Origin: Comamonadaceae bacterium OS-4
GTDB taxonomy: Bacteria > Pseudomonadota > Gammaproteobacteria > Burkholderiales > Burkholderiaceae_C
Reading direction: 5' to 3'
Assembly: GCA_027924025.1 (NCBI GenBank)
Contig: AP026970.1
Coordinates: 3,432,501 to 3,496,500 of the forward strand
Length of the DNA: 64,000 nucleotides
A model generated the notes under the pieces. The model saw nothing but the letters and a program-made list of their open reading frames with translations, ran no database searches and was not told where the DNA came from. Positions 16,946 to 27,121 of this stretch are shown one piece after another. A program made the translations under genes and the position numbers. Each line of letters starts with the position of its first letter. The stretch's first letter is position 1.

Positions 16946-17935
16946 TTAACGCTTCTCGAGCGAAGCTGGAGGCCAGCTTTCCAGCTTCATTCCCAGAGTC
17001 AAACCACGGGAAGCCAAAACTTCCTTGATTTCATTCAGGGACTTACGGCCCAAGTTTGGCGTTTTGAGCAACTCATTTTCGGTTCGCTGGATCAGGTCAC
17101 CGATGTAATAGATGTTCTCAGCCTTCAAGCAGTTCGCAGAGCGCACTGTGAGTTCGAGCTCATCAACTGGGCGCAACAAGATAGGATCGAACTGCGTATT
17201 GCCGCGTGGCACAGGCGCAGTAAACGCATCCAACTCGCTACCTTCCAACTGGGCGAACACAGCCAATTGCTCAACCAAGATTTTAGCGGAAGCACGAACT
17301 GCATCTTCAGCAGTCACGGCTCCGTTGGTCTCAATTTCAACGACGAGTTTGTCCAAGTCAGTCCGTTGCTCAACACGAGCGCTCTCGACTGTATAGCTCA
17401 CGCGACGGACTGGAGAAAAAGACGCATCCAGCACGATCCGTCCGATGGACTTGCTTGGCTCGTCAGCATAACGGCGCATGCTTCCCGGAACGTACCCGCG
17501 ACCCTTTTCAACCTTGATCTGCATGTCGAGCTTGCCACCGTGTGACAGGTTCGCAATGACGTGCTCAGGATTGATGATTTCCACATCATGGGGTGTCTGG
17601 ATGTCAGCAGCAGTGACGACGCCTTCGCTGTCCTTGCGCAAACTCAGTGTGACTTCTTCGCGGTTGTGCAACTTGAAGACAACACCTTTGAGGTTCAGCA
17701 GGATGTTGACGACATCTTCCTGAACACCGTCAATCGAAGAGTACTCATGCAACACGCCTGCGATTGTCACCTCTGTCGCAGCAAAGCCAGGCATAGAAGA
17801 CAACAGAACACGACGCAAGGCATTGCCTAGTGTGTGTCCGTAACCGCGCTCGAAAGGCTCCAAAGCCACTTTCGCACGGTTCAACCCAAGCTGTTCAACG
17901 CTGATCGACTTTGGCTTCAACAAATTGTTTTGCAT
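16946..17935 (-). CDS. rpoA: RNA polymerase subunit alpha
   Basis: This 329-residue protein has the assembly domain at the N-terminus ([20 protein letters not shown] near residue 22) and the C-terminal domain that binds UP elements and activators ([20 protein letters not shown] near residue 258, then [20 protein letters not shown]). It sits between rpsD and rplQ, the standard alpha-operon position. Confidence 0.99.
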   Translation of the reverse strand: MQNNLLKPKSISVEQLGLNRAKVALEPFERGYGHTLGNALRRVLLSSMPGFAATEVTIAGVLHEYSSIDGVQEDVVNILLNLKGVVFKLHNREEVTLSLRKDSEGVVTAADIQTPHDVEIINPEHVIANLSHGGKLDMQIKVEKGRGYVPGSMRRYADEPSKSIGRIVLDASFSPVRRVSYTVESARVEQRTDLDKLVVEIETNGAVTAEDAVRASAKILVEQLAVFAQLEGSELDAFTAPVPRGNTQFDPILLRPVDELELTVRSANCLKAENIYYIGDLIQRTENELLKTPNLGRKSLNEIKEVLASRGLTLGMKLESWPPASLEKR

Positions 17936-18041
17936 GCAAACTTCCTCTCAATACCCCCGACTCGTTACATCGGTAAGGCTGGTGAAGTGCCTTTGCCGCG
18001 GTGCCCCACAGCAAAGGAACGATTACAAAAACCCGTAAAAA

Positions 18042-18665
18042 TTAACGGGAATACAATTCAACGATCAGCGATTCGTTGATGTCAGCACCGAACTGGTCAC
18101 GATCAGGAACAGTTTTGAATGTGCCTTCAGCCTTCTCAACGTTCACTTCTACCCATGCTGGCAAACCAACTTGCTGAGCCAATTGGAGAGCTTCAACGAT
18201 ACGGTTTTGCTTTTTGGACTTATCGCGAACGGCGATAACGTCGCCAGCCTTTACCATGTAAGAAGGAATGTTCACTGGCGCGCCATTCACGGTCATCGCC
18301 TTGTGGGACACCAACTGACGTGCTTCAGCGCGTGTGGAGCCGAAGCCCATACGGTAAACAACGTTATCCAAGCGGGACTCGAGCAAAACCATCAGGTTCG
18401 CGCCAGTGTTTCCACGACGACGGTCGGCTTCAGCAAAGTAACGGCGGAACTGACGCTCCAAAACGCCGTACATACGTTTGACTTTTTGCTTCTCGCGCAA
18501 CTGCAAACCGTAGTCAGAGGTACGTGCACCGGAGGTACGGCCGTGCTGACCTGGTTTGGAATCAAATTTAGCCTTGTCTGCAATAGAACGGCGTGCGCTC
18601 TTCAGAAACAGGTCCGTGCCTTCACGGCGAGATAGTTTGGCCTTGGGGCCGAGGTAACGTGCCAC
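18042..18665 (-). CDS. rpsD: 30S ribosomal protein S4, GTG start
   Basis: This 207-residue protein starts (M)[20 protein letters not shown] at a GTG preceded by AAAAGGAAG; no ATG is possible without losing the conserved N-terminus. The S4 RNA-binding domain is at about 97-160 ([20 protein letters not shown]). In many bacteria S4 represses the alpha operon. Confidence 0.98.
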   Translation of the reverse strand: MARYLGPKAKLSRREGTDLFLKSARRSIADKAKFDSKPGQHGRTSGARTSDYGLQLREKQKVKRMYGVLERQFRRYFAEADRRRGNTGANLMVLLESRLDNVVYRMGFGSTRAEARQLVSHKAMTVNGAPVNIPSYMVKAGDVIAVRDKSKKQNRIVEALQLAQQVGLPAWVEVNVEKAEGTFKTVPDRDQFGADINESLIVELYSR

Positions 18666-18746
18666 TTGAACTTCCTTTTATGTCATCTGACGCGTAGAAA
18701 CGCGCAAGCCACCAACAAAAGTTGGTGGCGGTGGGCTTGGTTGAGA

Positions 18747-19151
18747 TTAGATACGGCGACGCTTTTGAGGGCGGCAACCGTTGTGCGGCACAGGAGTAAC
18801 GTCTGCAATCATATTGATGCGGATACCCAATGCTGCCAAGGCACGAACCGAAGATTCACGACCTGGGCCTGGACCCTTGATCTCGACGTCGAGGTTCTTA
18901 ATGCCTTGTTCCAAAGCTGCGCGACCAGCCACTTCCGACGCCACCTGAGCAGCGAATGGGGTGGATTTACGCGAACCCTTGAAACCCTGACCACCGGACG
19001 AAGCCCAAGACAACGCATTGCCCTGGCGGTCCGTGATGGTGATGATGGTGTTGTTGAACGAAGCGTGCACGTGTGCAATGCCGTCGGCAACGTTCTTGCG
19101 AACCTTTTTGCGAACGCGTTGTGCTGCGTTATTAGCGGGAGCCTTTGCCAT
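18747..19151 (-). CDS. rpsK: 30S ribosomal protein S11
   Basis: A 134-residue protein with [20 protein letters not shown] at about 29-48 and a C-terminal [16 protein letters not shown], diagnostic for S11. The IR[IV]N segment before it carries the usual conserved residues. It lies between rpsM and rpsD. Confidence 0.98.
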   Translation of the reverse strand: MAKAPANNAAQRVRKKVRKNVADGIAHVHASFNNTIITITDRQGNALSWASSGGQGFKGSRKSTPFAAQVASEVAGRAALEQGIKNLDVEIKGPGPGRESSVRALAALGIRINMIADVTPVPHNGCRPQKRRRI

Positions 19152-19170
19152 AGTGGTCTCTCAATCCCTA

Positions 19171-19536
19171 TTATTTCTTCAAAGACGCAGCAGCCTTACG
19201 TGGGCCTTTGCGTGTACGTGCGTTGGTACGTGTGCGCTGACCGCGCATCGGCAGACCGCGGCGGTGACGGAAACCACGATAGCAACCAATGTCCATCAAA
19301 CGCTTGATGTTCATAGTCGTTTCGCGGCGCAGATCGCCCTCGATTGTAAACTGAGCGATCTGGTCGCGGATCTTCTCAAGATCGGAGTCAGTCAAATCTT
19401 TGACTTTCTTCGAATAAGCGATACCACAAGCTTCGCAGATCTTGCGTGCGCGGGTGCGTCCAATACCAAAAATGGCGGTCAAGCCAATTTCAGAATGTTG
19501 GTGCGGCGGAATGTTGATGCCAGCAATACGTGCCAT
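19171..19536 (-). CDS. rpsM: 30S ribosomal protein S13
   Basis: A 121-residue protein starting [20 protein letters not shown] and ending in the basic tail of S13 with [23 protein letters not shown] precedes the ATG. First gene after rpmJ in the alpha operon. Confidence 0.98.
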   Translation of the reverse strand: MARIAGINIPPHQHSEIGLTAIFGIGRTRARKICEACGIAYSKKVKDLTDSDLEKIRDQIAQFTIEGDLRRETTMNIKRLMDIGCYRGFRHRRGLPMRGQRTRTNARTRKGPRKAAASLKK

Positions 19537-19560
19537 TTTCGTCCTCTAAAACTCTTGCAA

Positions 19561-19674
19561 TTAACCCTGACGCTGCTTGTGACGTGGATCTGTACAGATT
19601 ACACGCACAACGCCCTTGCGTCGGATGATTTTGCAGTTGCGGCAAATTTTCTTGACCGAAGCCGAAACTTTCAT
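19561..19674 (-). CDS. rpmJ: 50S ribosomal protein L36
   Basis: This 37-codon gene encodes [20 protein letters not shown] and a basic tail, with C11, C14, C27 and H32 forming the zinc-binding set of the C+ type L36. It lies between secY and rpsM. The 131 bp between secY and this gene holds no infA, which many relatives carry here. Confidence 0.96.
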   Translation of the reverse strand: MKVSASVKKICRNCKIIRRKGVVRVICTDPRHKQRQG

Positions 19675-19805
19675 TTTCTTCTCCTAAAACTCTTCGCCAA
19701 GTCCCGACTTTGAATCGCGCGGAACAAGCGCTATAACTTGATACTAAAACATCTACCGTTCCAGCCAGGCTGGTCAGGCTTCATTTCAACTATGAACTAC
19801 CTGAC

Positions 19806-21116
19806 TCAAGACGCCTTAAAGTTCGCCTTTTTCAGCAGTGACTCGTATTGCTGGGACATCATGTAGTTCTGGACTTGAGCCATGAAATCCATAGTGACCA
19901 CAACAATAATCATTAACGAGGTTCCACCGAAATAAAACGGAACGTTGTACTTCAGGATCAAGAACTCCGGCAACAAACACACAAAGGTAATGTAGACAGC
20001 ACCAGCCAGCGTCAACCGTACCAAAATTTTGTCGATGTACTTCGCTGTCTGATCACCAGGACGAATCCCGGGAATAAACGCTCCGCTCTTCTTCAAGTTA
20101 TCTGCTGTCTCACGGCTGTTAAAAACCAGCGCTGTGTAGAAGAAACAGAAGAACACGATGGCAGCCGCATACAACATCACATAAACTGGCTGGCCGGGAC
20201 TCAATGTCGCCGCGATATCTTTGAGCCACCGCATGGATTCACCGGAACTAAACCAGTTTGCAATCGTGGCGGGCAACAAAATAATCGACGAAGCGAAGAT
20301 TGGGGGAATGACGCCCGCCATGTTCAGCTTCAAAGGCAAGTGGGAAGACTGACCACCGTAAACCTTGTTGCCGACCTGACGGCGTGCATAGTTCACGAGA
20401 ATCTTCCGCTGCCCACGCTCGACAAACACCACAAAGTAAGTAACCAGTGCCACGACCACCACAATGAGCATTGCAACGATCGGGCCCATAGAACCAGTAC
20501 GAACCAGTTCCAGAAGACCACCTACGGCGTTTGGCAAGCCCGCCGCGATGCCACCGAAAATCAGAATCGAAATTCCGTTCCCCAGACCGCGCTCAGTGAT
20601 TTGCTCACCCAACCACATCAAGAACATAGTTCCTGCTGTCAAGGTCACCACCGAAGTCATCCGAAAGCCGAAGCCAGGCGAGATGACCAATCCTGCAGAC
20701 GCTTCCAACGCTACGGCAATACCCAAAGACTGGAATAACGCCAGCCCCAAAGTACCGTAACGGGTGTACTGGGTAATCTTACGACGACCGCCTTCGCCCT
20801 CTTTCTTCAACTGCTCAAATGCAGGCAACACATAAGTGAGCAACTGCATGATGATCGAAGCAGAGATATAGGGCATGATACCCAGCGCGAAAATCGTGAA
20901 GCGAGACAAAGCTCCGCCGGAAAACATATTGAAAAGACTCAATATGCCGCCTTGCTGACCCTTGAACAACTGCTGCAATTGGGCCGGATCAATACCGGGG
21001 ACAGGTATGTGTGCCCCCAAGCGGTAGACCACGAGCGCCAACAACAAGAAAACAAGCCGGCGACGGAGGTCACCGAACTTGCCTGCCTTGGCTGTTTGTG
21101 CTGCGTTTGTAGCCAC
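19806..21116 (-). CDS. secY: Preprotein translocase subunit SecY, GTG start
   Basis: This 436-residue protein has ten transmembrane segments and the SecY landmarks [17 protein letters not shown] at about 33-49, [20 protein letters not shown] and [20 protein letters not shown]. It forms the protein-conducting channel. The start is a GTG at 21116, 20 bp after rplO, with GAAAG upstream. It closes the spc half of the cluster. Confidence 0.98.
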   Translation of the reverse strand: MATNAAQTAKAGKFGDLRRRLVFLLLALVVYRLGAHIPVPGIDPAQLQQLFKGQQGGILSLFNMFSGGALSRFTIFALGIMPYISASIIMQLLTYVLPAFEQLKKEGEGGRRKITQYTRYGTLGLALFQSLGIAVALEASAGLVISPGFGFRMTSVVTLTAGTMFLMWLGEQITERGLGNGISILIFGGIAAGLPNAVGGLLELVRTGSMGPIVAMLIVVVVALVTYFVVFVERGQRKILVNYARRQVGNKVYGGQSSHLPLKLNMAGVIPPIFASSIILLPATIANWFSSGESMRWLKDIAATLSPGQPVYVMLYAAAIVFFCFFYTALVFNSRETADNLKKSGAFIPGIRPGDQTAKYIDKILVRLTLAGAVYITFVCLLPEFLILKYNVPFYFGGTSLMIIVVVTMDFMAQVQNYMMSQQYESLLKKANFKAS

Positions 21117-21136
21117 TAGTTACTTTCGCGTGCTAA

Positions 21137-21568
21137 TTAAGCGACTGCGCCGCCGGCAGCTTCAATTGCAGCTTTGGCTGCAGCTGTCGCACCGATTCCG
21201 CTCAGCTTCACGGCTTTAGTGATGGCACCAGTATTGATGACCTTCACCACTTTGGCCAATTCGCCAACAGCACCAGCTTGCTTCAGAGCCACCAAGTTAA
21301 CTTCTTCCAAGCCAAGGGCTTCCAAAGCTGTCAAAGTGATCTCTGCATTGAACTTCAAGAGATGAGACTTGAAGCCACGCTTGGGCAAACGACGATGCAT
21401 AGGCATCTGACCGCCTTCGAAACCAACTTTGTGGTATCCGCCGGAACGTGATTTCTGACCTTTGTGACCGCGACCAGCAGTCTTACCAAGGCCAGAACCG
21501 ATGCCGCGACCAACGCGACGCTTAGCGTGCTTGGCACCATCAGCGGGCTTGATGTTATTCAGTTCCAT
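21137..21568 (-). CDS. rplO: 50S ribosomal protein L15
   Basis: A 143-residue protein starting [20 protein letters not shown] and carrying the Gly-rich [20 protein letters not shown] block of L15. Two tandem ATG codons (21571 and 21568) follow an AGAGG site; the second gives the better spacing. Confidence 0.97.
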   Translation of the reverse strand: MELNNIKPADGAKHAKRRVGRGIGSGLGKTAGRGHKGQKSRSGGYHKVGFEGGQMPMHRRLPKRGFKSHLLKFNAEITLTALEALGLEEVNLVALKQAGAVGELAKVVKVINTGAITKAVKLSGIGATAAAKAAIEAAGGAVA

Positions 21569-21578
21569 CATCAACCTC

Positions 21579-21761
21579 TTAAAGCACCTTGACCAGGTAG
21601 CTGATCTTGTTAATCATGCCGCGCACTGCAGGCGTGTCTTGCAACTCGCTAACACTGTTGAGCTTGCGCAGACCCAAGCCGCGCACGGTGGCGCGATGGG
21701 ACTCTTTGGTACCAATTGGGCTACGCACCAATTGGATCTTCACAGTTTGTTGTGTAGTCAT
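21579..21761 (-). CDS. rpmD: 50S ribosomal protein L30
   Basis: A 60-residue protein with [20 protein letters not shown] and [20 protein letters not shown], diagnostic of L30. The start at 21761 is preceded by GAGGAC; an upstream in-frame start would overlap rpsE. Confidence 0.97.
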   Translation of the reverse strand: MTTQQTVKIQLVRSPIGTKESHRATVRGLGLRKLNSVSELQDTPAVRGMINKISYLVKVL

Positions 21762-21774
21762 TTGAAGTCCTCGA

Positions 21775-22299
21775 TTAAGCGAAGATCTCTTCAACCGTCT
21801 TGCCGCGCTTGGCTGCTACTTCGGCTGGTGTCGTCGACACAGACAAAGCATCCAAGGTTGCACGAACCATGTTGTAAGGGTTGGAAGAGCCGTGGCTCTT
21901 GGCTACGATGTCGGTGATGCCCACGACTTCGAAAACGGCACGCATTGGACCGCCAGCGATGATGCCTGTACCCTTAGGGGCTGGAGCCATCATCACGCTA
22001 GCTGCGCCATGGTGACCCATCACTTTGTGATGGATGGAACCATTCTTCAACGTGACCTTGATCATGTTGCGGCGGGCTTCCTCCATGGCCTTCTGCACTG
22101 CTGCAGGCACTTCCTTGGACTTACCCTTACCCATACCGATACGACCATCACCGTCACCAACCACAGTCAGGGCAGCGAAACCGAGAATACGGCCGCCTTT
22201 CACGACTTTGGTCACGCGGTTGATCGCGATCATCTTTTCGCGCAGACCGTCCTCTGGACCCTCGGCCTTACCTTGCATTTTTGCTTGAACTTTAGCCAT
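21775..22299 (-). CDS. rpsE: 30S ribosomal protein S5
   Basis: A 174-residue protein with the double-stranded RNA-binding-like N-terminal domain ([20 protein letters not shown] at about 21-40) and [20 protein letters not shown]. It lies between rplR and rpmD in the spc operon. Confidence 0.98.
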   Translation of the reverse strand: MAKVQAKMQGKAEGPEDGLREKMIAINRVTKVVKGGRILGFAALTVVGDGDGRIGMGKGKSKEVPAAVQKAMEEARRNMIKVTLKNGSIHHKVMGHHGAASVMMAPAPKGTGIIAGGPMRAVFEVVGITDIVAKSHGSSNPYNMVRATLDALSVSTTPAEVAAKRGKTVEEIFA

Positions 22300-22316
22300 C
22301 TTAATTTCCGATCTGC

Positions 22317-22682
22317 TTAGAACTGCAAGCCAGCTTCACGCGCGGCATCAGCCAACGCCTTGACGCGACCGTGGTAGGCGAAACCGGAACGGTCAAACGC
22401 TACCTTTTCAATGCCAGCTGCTTTCGCCTTTTCAGCGACACGCTTACCGATGATTTGTGCTGCTGCGACGTTTCCGCCTTTGCCAGTTGCACCCAGGGAC
22501 TTGCGAACTTCTGCTTCAGCAGTCGATGCGCAGGCAATCACTTTGCCGCCGTCGCCGGAGATAACGCTGGCATAGATGTGCAGGTTTGTACGTGTAACGG
22601 TCAAACGTGCGACGCCTTGCGTTGCAATACGGATGCGGGTCTGACGTGCCCGACGAAGACGCTGCTCTTTTTTGGTCAACAT
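22317..22682 (-). CDS. rplR: 50S ribosomal protein L18
   Basis: A 121-residue protein with an N-terminal basic segment ([20 protein letters not shown]) and the C-terminal [20 protein letters not shown] that binds 5S rRNA. Confidence 0.98.
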   Translation of the reverse strand: MLTKKEQRLRRARQTRIRIATQGVARLTVTRTNLHIYASVISGDGGKVIACASTAEAEVRKSLGATGKGGNVAAAQIIGKRVAEKAKAAGIEKVAFDRSGFAYHGRVKALADAAREAGLQF

Positions 22683-22693
22683 GATGCAGCTCC

Positions 22694-23227
22694 TTATTTC
22701 TTCTTCGTTTCTTTGATCGTGATCTTCTCATCCGCATAACGGATGCCCTTGCCCTTGTAGGGCTCAGGTGGGCGAATAGCACGGATCTCAGCGGCGATCT
22801 GACCCACACGTTGGCGGTCAGCACCTTTGATCAAGATTTCAGTAGGTGTAGGTGTGGCCACAGAAATACCGGAAGGCATTTCGAGGTTCACAGGGTGCGA
22901 GTAACCCACAGCCAAGTTCAACTTGGTGCCTGTTGCTTGCGCCTTGTAGCCCACACCAATCAGGCTCAGCTTGCGCTCGAAACCTTTGGTAACGCCAACG
23001 ACCATGTTGTTGACCAACTGGCGAAAGGTACCAGTCATTGCGTCAGCTTCACGAGATTCGTTTGCGGGCTTGAAGCTGAGCTTTCCAGCTTCGTTTTGGA
23101 TGTTCACCAGGCTGTTTTGAGCCAGTTGCAGAGTGCCGCCAGTACCTTTCACGCTGATTTGACCAGCTTGAATGGATACTTCAACACCTGCAGGAACGGT
23201 GACGGGGAGTTTGCCTACGCGGGACAT
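22694..23227 (-). CDS. rplF: 50S ribosomal protein L6
   Basis: A 177-residue protein starting [20 protein letters not shown] and ending with [20 protein letters not shown], both diagnostic of L6. Confidence 0.98.
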   Translation of the reverse strand: MSRVGKLPVTVPAGVEVSIQAGQISVKGTGGTLQLAQNSLVNIQNEAGKLSFKPANESREADAMTGTFRQLVNNMVVGVTKGFERKLSLIGVGYKAQATGTKLNLAVGYSHPVNLEMPSGISVATPTPTEILIKGADRQRVGQIAAEIRAIRPPEPYKGKGIRYADEKITIKETKKK

Positions 23228-23247
23228 TGTTTCTTACTCCTGTAGCG

Positions 23248-23643
23248 TTAAGCGACGTAGCACAGCACTTCGCCACCGACACCGGAAGCGCGCGCTTTGC
23301 GATCTGTCATAACACCCTTGGGTGTAGTCACGATAGCAACACCCAAGCCGTTTTGGACTTGTGGAATCGCATCGCTGCCGCGGTAAACGCGCAGGCCAGG
23401 ACGGCTTACACGCTCAATACGCTCGATCACAGGGCGACCGGCGTAATATTTCAAGGCGATTTGCAACTCGGCTTTGCCACCTTCGGTGGAAACCTTGAAG
23501 CCATCAATGTAGCCTTCTTCTTTCAACACTTGTGCAATTGCGATCTTCACTTTGGAAGAAGGCACAGACACTGTTGTCTTCGCAACCATTTGTGCATTGC
23601 GAATGCGTGTCAACAGGTCGGCGATTGGATCACTCATACTCAT
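23248..23643 (-). CDS. rpsH: 30S ribosomal protein S8
   Basis: A 131-residue protein starting [20 protein letters not shown] and ending with the conserved [11 protein letters not shown]. In E. coli S8 is the translational repressor of the spc operon; whether that holds here is inference. Confidence 0.98.
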   Translation of the reverse strand: MSMSDPIADLLTRIRNAQMVAKTTVSVPSSKVKIAIAQVLKEEGYIDGFKVSTEGGKAELQIALKYYAGRPVIERIERVSRPGLRVYRGSDAIPQVQNGLGVAIVTTPKGVMTDRKARASGVGGEVLCYVA

Positions 23644-23661
23644 GTTCAGTTCTCCTATCGC

Positions 23662-23967
23662 TTACCAGCTGGCCTTGACAATGCCGGGGATCTCGCCAGC
23701 AAATGCCATTTCACGGATCTTCGCGCGAGCCAGACCGAAGTGCTGGAACGTCCCACGGGGACGACCCGTGATGGAGCAGCGGTTACGCTGGCGAGTGGGG
23801 TTTGCATTACGGGGCAACTTTTGCAGGCCCAGACGGGCTGCTGCACGCTCTTCGTCAGAACGTTTTGCGTCACCAGCGATAGCCTTCAGTTCCGCATATT
23901 TCTTAGCGTACTTAGCAGCCAACTTGTCGCGCTTGAGCTCGCGCTCGATTAAAGCCATTTTAGCCAC
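23662..23967 (-). CDS. rpsN: 30S ribosomal protein S14, GTG start
   Basis: A 101-residue long-form S14 starting (M)[20 protein letters not shown] at a GTG. The GAGG site 8 bases upstream and the conserved MAK start decide for the GTG over an ATG three codons later. It lacks the CxxC pairs of the zinc form. Confidence 0.97.
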   Translation of the reverse strand: MAKMALIERELKRDKLAAKYAKKYAELKAIAGDAKRSDEERAAARLGLQKLPRNANPTRQRNRCSITGRPRGTFQHFGLARAKIREMAFAGEIPGIVKASW

Positions 23968-23975
23968 AGGTCACC

Positions 23976-24515
23976 TCAGTTCTTGAACGGGAAGCGGAAG
24001 CCAGCGAGCAGTGCCTTGCACTCTTCGTCTGTCTTAGCCGTCGTGGTGATGCTGATATTGAGGCCGCGCAAGGCATCAACCTTGTCATATTCAATCTCAG
24101 GAAAAATGATCTGCTCTTTGACACCGATGTTGTAGTTACCACGGCCATCAAAAGCGCGACCAGAAATACCACGGAAGTCACGAACGCGAGGCAAAGCCAC
24201 TGTCACGAAACGATCCAGGAATTCGTACATCTGAACGCCACGCAGAGTCACCATGCAACCGATAGCCTGGCCTTCGCGGATTTTGAACCCAGCGATAGCT
24301 TTCTTGGACTTGGTCACCACGGGCTTCTGGCCTGCGATCTTGGTCAGGTCGGACACAGCGTGATCCATGACCTTCTTGTCGGCAACGGCTTCGCTCACAC
24401 CCATGTTCAGGGTGATTTTGGTCAAACGCGGCACTTGCATGGGCGAGGTGTAGCCGAACTTGGCTGTCAACTCAGGCGCCACTTTTTCGCGGTAGTGTTG
24501 TTGTAGACGTGCCAT
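23976..24515 (-). CDS. rplE: 50S ribosomal protein L5
   Basis: A 179-residue protein starting [20 protein letters not shown], with [20 protein letters not shown] and the [20 protein letters not shown] block typical of L5, a 5S rRNA binder. It follows rplX by 2 bp. Confidence 0.98.
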   Translation of the reverse strand: MARLQQHYREKVAPELTAKFGYTSPMQVPRLTKITLNMGVSEAVADKKVMDHAVSDLTKIAGQKPVVTKSKKAIAGFKIREGQAIGCMVTLRGVQMYEFLDRFVTVALPRVRDFRGISGRAFDGRGNYNIGVKEQIIFPEIEYDKVDALRGLNISITTTAKTDEECKALLAGFRFPFKN

Positions 24516-24517
24516 GT

Positions 24518-24838
24518 TTATGCCACCTTGATTTCTTCGCCGCTGGACTTGTAAACGCGAACGCGTTTGCCGTCAGCCAGCACCTTGATACCAACACGGT
24601 CAGCCTTACCGGTTGCCGCATTGAAGATGGCAACGTTGGACTGGTGAATAGGCATGGTTTTTTCAACGATGCCGCCGGTTGTGCCCTTCATGGGGTTTGG
24701 CTTGGTGTGCTTTTTCACCAAGTTGATGCCCTCGACGACTACGTGAGAGTCGTCAGCGCGCAAGGAGATCACTCCGCGCTTACCCTTATCGCGACCTGCG
24801 ATAACGATGACTTCGTCGCCTTTGCGAATCTTGTTCAT
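24518..24838 (-). CDS. rplX: 50S ribosomal protein L24
   Basis: A 106-residue protein with the KOW motif [18 protein letters not shown] at about 7-24 and the following [20 protein letters not shown]. One of the early assembly proteins of the large subunit. Confidence 0.98.
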   Translation of the reverse strand: MNKIRKGDEVIVIAGRDKGKRGVISLRADDSHVVVEGINLVKKHTKPNPMKGTTGGIVEKTMPIHQSNVAIFNAATGKADRVGIKVLADGKRVRVYKSSGEEIKVA

Positions 24839-24847
24839 GGCGGGTCC

Positions 24848-25216
24848 TTACAAAACTTCAGGAGCCAAGGACACGATCTTCATGAACTTTTCAGTGCGCA
24901 GTTCGCGGGTCACTGGTCCGAAGATGCGGGTGCCGATAGGCTCCAACTTGGCGTTGAGCAACACAGCTGCGTTGCCGTCGAATTTCACCAAAGAACCGTC
25001 GCCACGGCGGATGCCCTTGGCAGTACGAACTACTACAGCGCTATAGACTTCGCCTTTTTTGACGCGTCCGCGTGGAGCAGCTTCTTTGATGGAAACTTTG
25101 ATGATGTCGCCGACGCTTGCATAGCGACGCTTCGACCCGCCCAGCACCTTGATGCAGAGAACGGATTTCGCGCCGGTGTTGTCGGCAACTTCCAGTCGAG
25201 ATTCAGTTTGGATCAT
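24848..25216 (-). CDS. rplN: 50S ribosomal protein L14
   Basis: A 122-residue protein starting [20 protein letters not shown], the standard L14 start and length. It is the first gene of the spc operon here. The 183 bp upstream end at glpD on the same strand, so the S10 genes (rpsQ and others) are not adjacent and this spacer should hold the spc promoter. Confidence 0.97.
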   Translation of the reverse strand: MIQTESRLEVADNTGAKSVLCIKVLGGSKRRYASVGDIIKVSIKEAAPRGRVKKGEVYSAVVVRTAKGIRRGDGSLVKFDGNAAVLLNAKLEPIGTRIFGPVTRELRTEKFMKIVSLAPEVL

Positions 25217-25399
25217 TTCATTATTCCCAACTTGCACCTGGAGCTGCTTTGCCACACTGGCAACTACAAAACCAAGTCAGTCTTGGGCCCGCTATCCGTC
25301 GCACAAACCACTTGCACGATTTCTATTTGGGCAGAACCTTCAGCTTTTTCAAGCGAAGCCCACTATTGTGCCAGTCATTAAACCGGCAGTCAACTACTT

Positions 25400-27007
25400 T
25401 CAAACCGGAATTTCCATGTATTGGCGTGCCAAGGCCACAAATTCTTGGCAATCTGACGGCATTCCGGTCTCCTCTTCGAGGATTTCAGCAACTTTCGGTG
25501 CGACTGAAGCCGCCAACCGAGCATCCAAGAACAGCATACGGCAACGGCGCGCCAGCACGTCTTCCACTTTGATAGCGTATTCATACCGCGCCGCATAGCG
25601 GACCATGGCTTCTGTCAACCCGGGGGCTATTTCTTTGTGCGCGCCCTCAAGGGTCAGTACTGCTGCGTAATCCCATCCATATGAATGAGCTCCCTGGGGC
25701 GCTGCCATGGCGCTTTGGGCGACCTCGCCTCCCTGCGCCCCCTGCAGACGCAGATTTTCTGTCACTCCCGCGGGGCGTGAATCGATCAAACGGTGGTCTG
25801 CGCACTTTGCCAGGACGTCCTCGGCCATGGCGCGGTACGTCGTCCACTTACCGCCCGTCACCGTCACCAGGCCACTGCGACTCACCAACACCGTGTGCTC
25901 ACGACTGATTGTCTTGGTGTTTTCACCGTCATCGGCTTGCGATTTCACCAATGGGCGCAGCCCAACCCAGATACTCCGGATGTCCGAGTGAGCAGGCGCT
26001 TTGGTCAAATACCGTGCGGACTCTCTTAATATGAAGTCCAACTCCTCTTTGAAGGGTTTCGGCTCACGATCGAGATCAGCTCGCGGCGTGTCCGTCGTGC
26101 CCAGAATCACTTTTCCGAGCCACGGCACCGCAAACAGCACGCGGCCGTCTTGCGTCTTCGGCACCATCAGGGCGGTGTCGCCCCCCAAAAACTCGCGATC
26201 CACCACAATGTGCACGCCCTGGCTCGGTGCGACTATGGGCTTGGTTGGGCTCCGGCCATCGTTGGGATTGGCGGCTCCATCTTTTTCCCGAAGGCCATCG
26301 ACCCACACGCCGGTAGCGTTCACCACACATTTGGCACGAATAGAGAACTGCCGACCACTCAAGGTGTCTTCACACTCCAAGCCGGAAATCTTTCCGTCCA
26401 CATAGTTCAGAGACTTGGCAGCAAAGTAATTAACAAGAAGCGCCCCCTTTGACGCCGCAGTCCGGGCAATTGACAGTGCGAGACGGGCGTCATCAAACTG
26501 GCCATCCCAGTACTTCACCCCCCCTTTGAGGCCGGCAGGCGCAACCCTGGGAACCAGGCGCTGCGTCTCCGCCACGCTTAAAAACTCCGTTTTGCCCAGA
26601 CCCGCTTTGCCTGCGAGAAGGTCGTAGGCAGTGAGCCCTGCTCCGTAAAAGGGGGTCTCCCACCATTTATAGGAAGGCATGACGAAAGCCAAGGGCTGCG
26701 CAAGATGTGGCGCATTCCGCAGGAGGGTGGTGCGCTCATGCAGCGCCTCTCGCACCAGCGATATATTCCCCTGCGCCAAATAGCGCACCCCGCCATGCAA
26801 AAGCTTGGTCGCCCGTGAAGAGGTCCCTTTTGCAAAGTCGTGAGATTCGATCAACACCACACGAAAACCCCTGGCGGCTGCATCCAAGGCAACACCGAGC
26901 CCGGTTGCGCCACCGCCTACTACGGCAAGATCGTACTCTTGGGGCTCTGCAAGACGGTTCAGCATGTCTGCTCGCATCGTCGTATTGCTTGAAGGGGTGG
27001 CGCTCAT
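25400..27007 (-). CDS. glpD: Glycerol-3-phosphate dehydrogenase (FAD)
   Basis: This 535-residue membrane-associated flavoprotein oxidises sn-glycerol 3-phosphate to dihydroxyacetone phosphate and passes electrons to quinone. The FAD-binding fold is DLAVVGGGATGLGVALDAAA at about 26-45, followed by GTSSRATKLLHGGVRYLAQG. The C-terminal domain carries the DAO_C segment. I prefer the ATG at 27007; a GTG lies 9 bases upstream. It is the last gene of the glycerol operon, 114 bp after glpV with a hairpin between. Confidence 0.96.
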   Translation of the reverse strand: MSATPSSNTTMRADMLNRLAEPQEYDLAVVGGGATGLGVALDAAARGFRVVLIESHDFAKGTSSRATKLLHGGVRYLAQGNISLVREALHERTTLLRNAPHLAQPLAFVMPSYKWWETPFYGAGLTAYDLLAGKAGLGKTEFLSVAETQRLVPRVAPAGLKGGVKYWDGQFDDARLALSIARTAASKGALLVNYFAAKSLNYVDGKISGLECEDTLSGRQFSIRAKCVVNATGVWVDGLREKDGAANPNDGRSPTKPIVAPSQGVHIVVDREFLGGDTALMVPKTQDGRVLFAVPWLGKVILGTTDTPRADLDREPKPFKEELDFILRESARYLTKAPAHSDIRSIWVGLRPLVKSQADDGENTKTISREHTVLVSRSGLVTVTGGKWTTYRAMAEDVLAKCADHRLIDSRPAGVTENLRLQGAQGGEVAQSAMAAPQGAHSYGWDYAAVLTLEGAHKEIAPGLTEAMVRYAARYEYAIKVEDVLARRCRMLFLDARLAASVAPKVAEILEEETGMPSDCQEFVALARQYMEIPV

Positions 27008-27064
27008 AGGGTTCACTCAATATCCAAATTCTCAGGCATTTCTGTCGGGCCCATGCCTACGGGC

Positions 27065-27108
27065 AAAGGGCGGCTGAAGTCGCAAGATCTGCGCTCCTGC
27101 CGCCCTTT
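27065..27108 (-). other. Inverted repeat between glpV and glpD
   Basis: A perfect 10-bp stem, AAAGGGCGGC at 27065-27074 and GCCGCCCTTT at 27099-27108, with a 24-base spacer. In minus-strand sense it lies 13 bases after the glpV stop with little T run after it, so it may mark mRNA 3' processing or weak termination between the abundant binding protein and glpD. Confidence 0.5.
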
Positions 27109-27121
27109 TCTTCATGATGAC

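Noticed and set aside
19675..19805. Search for infA between secY and rpmJ
   Set aside because: Only 131 bp with no frame of the right length; infA is not here.
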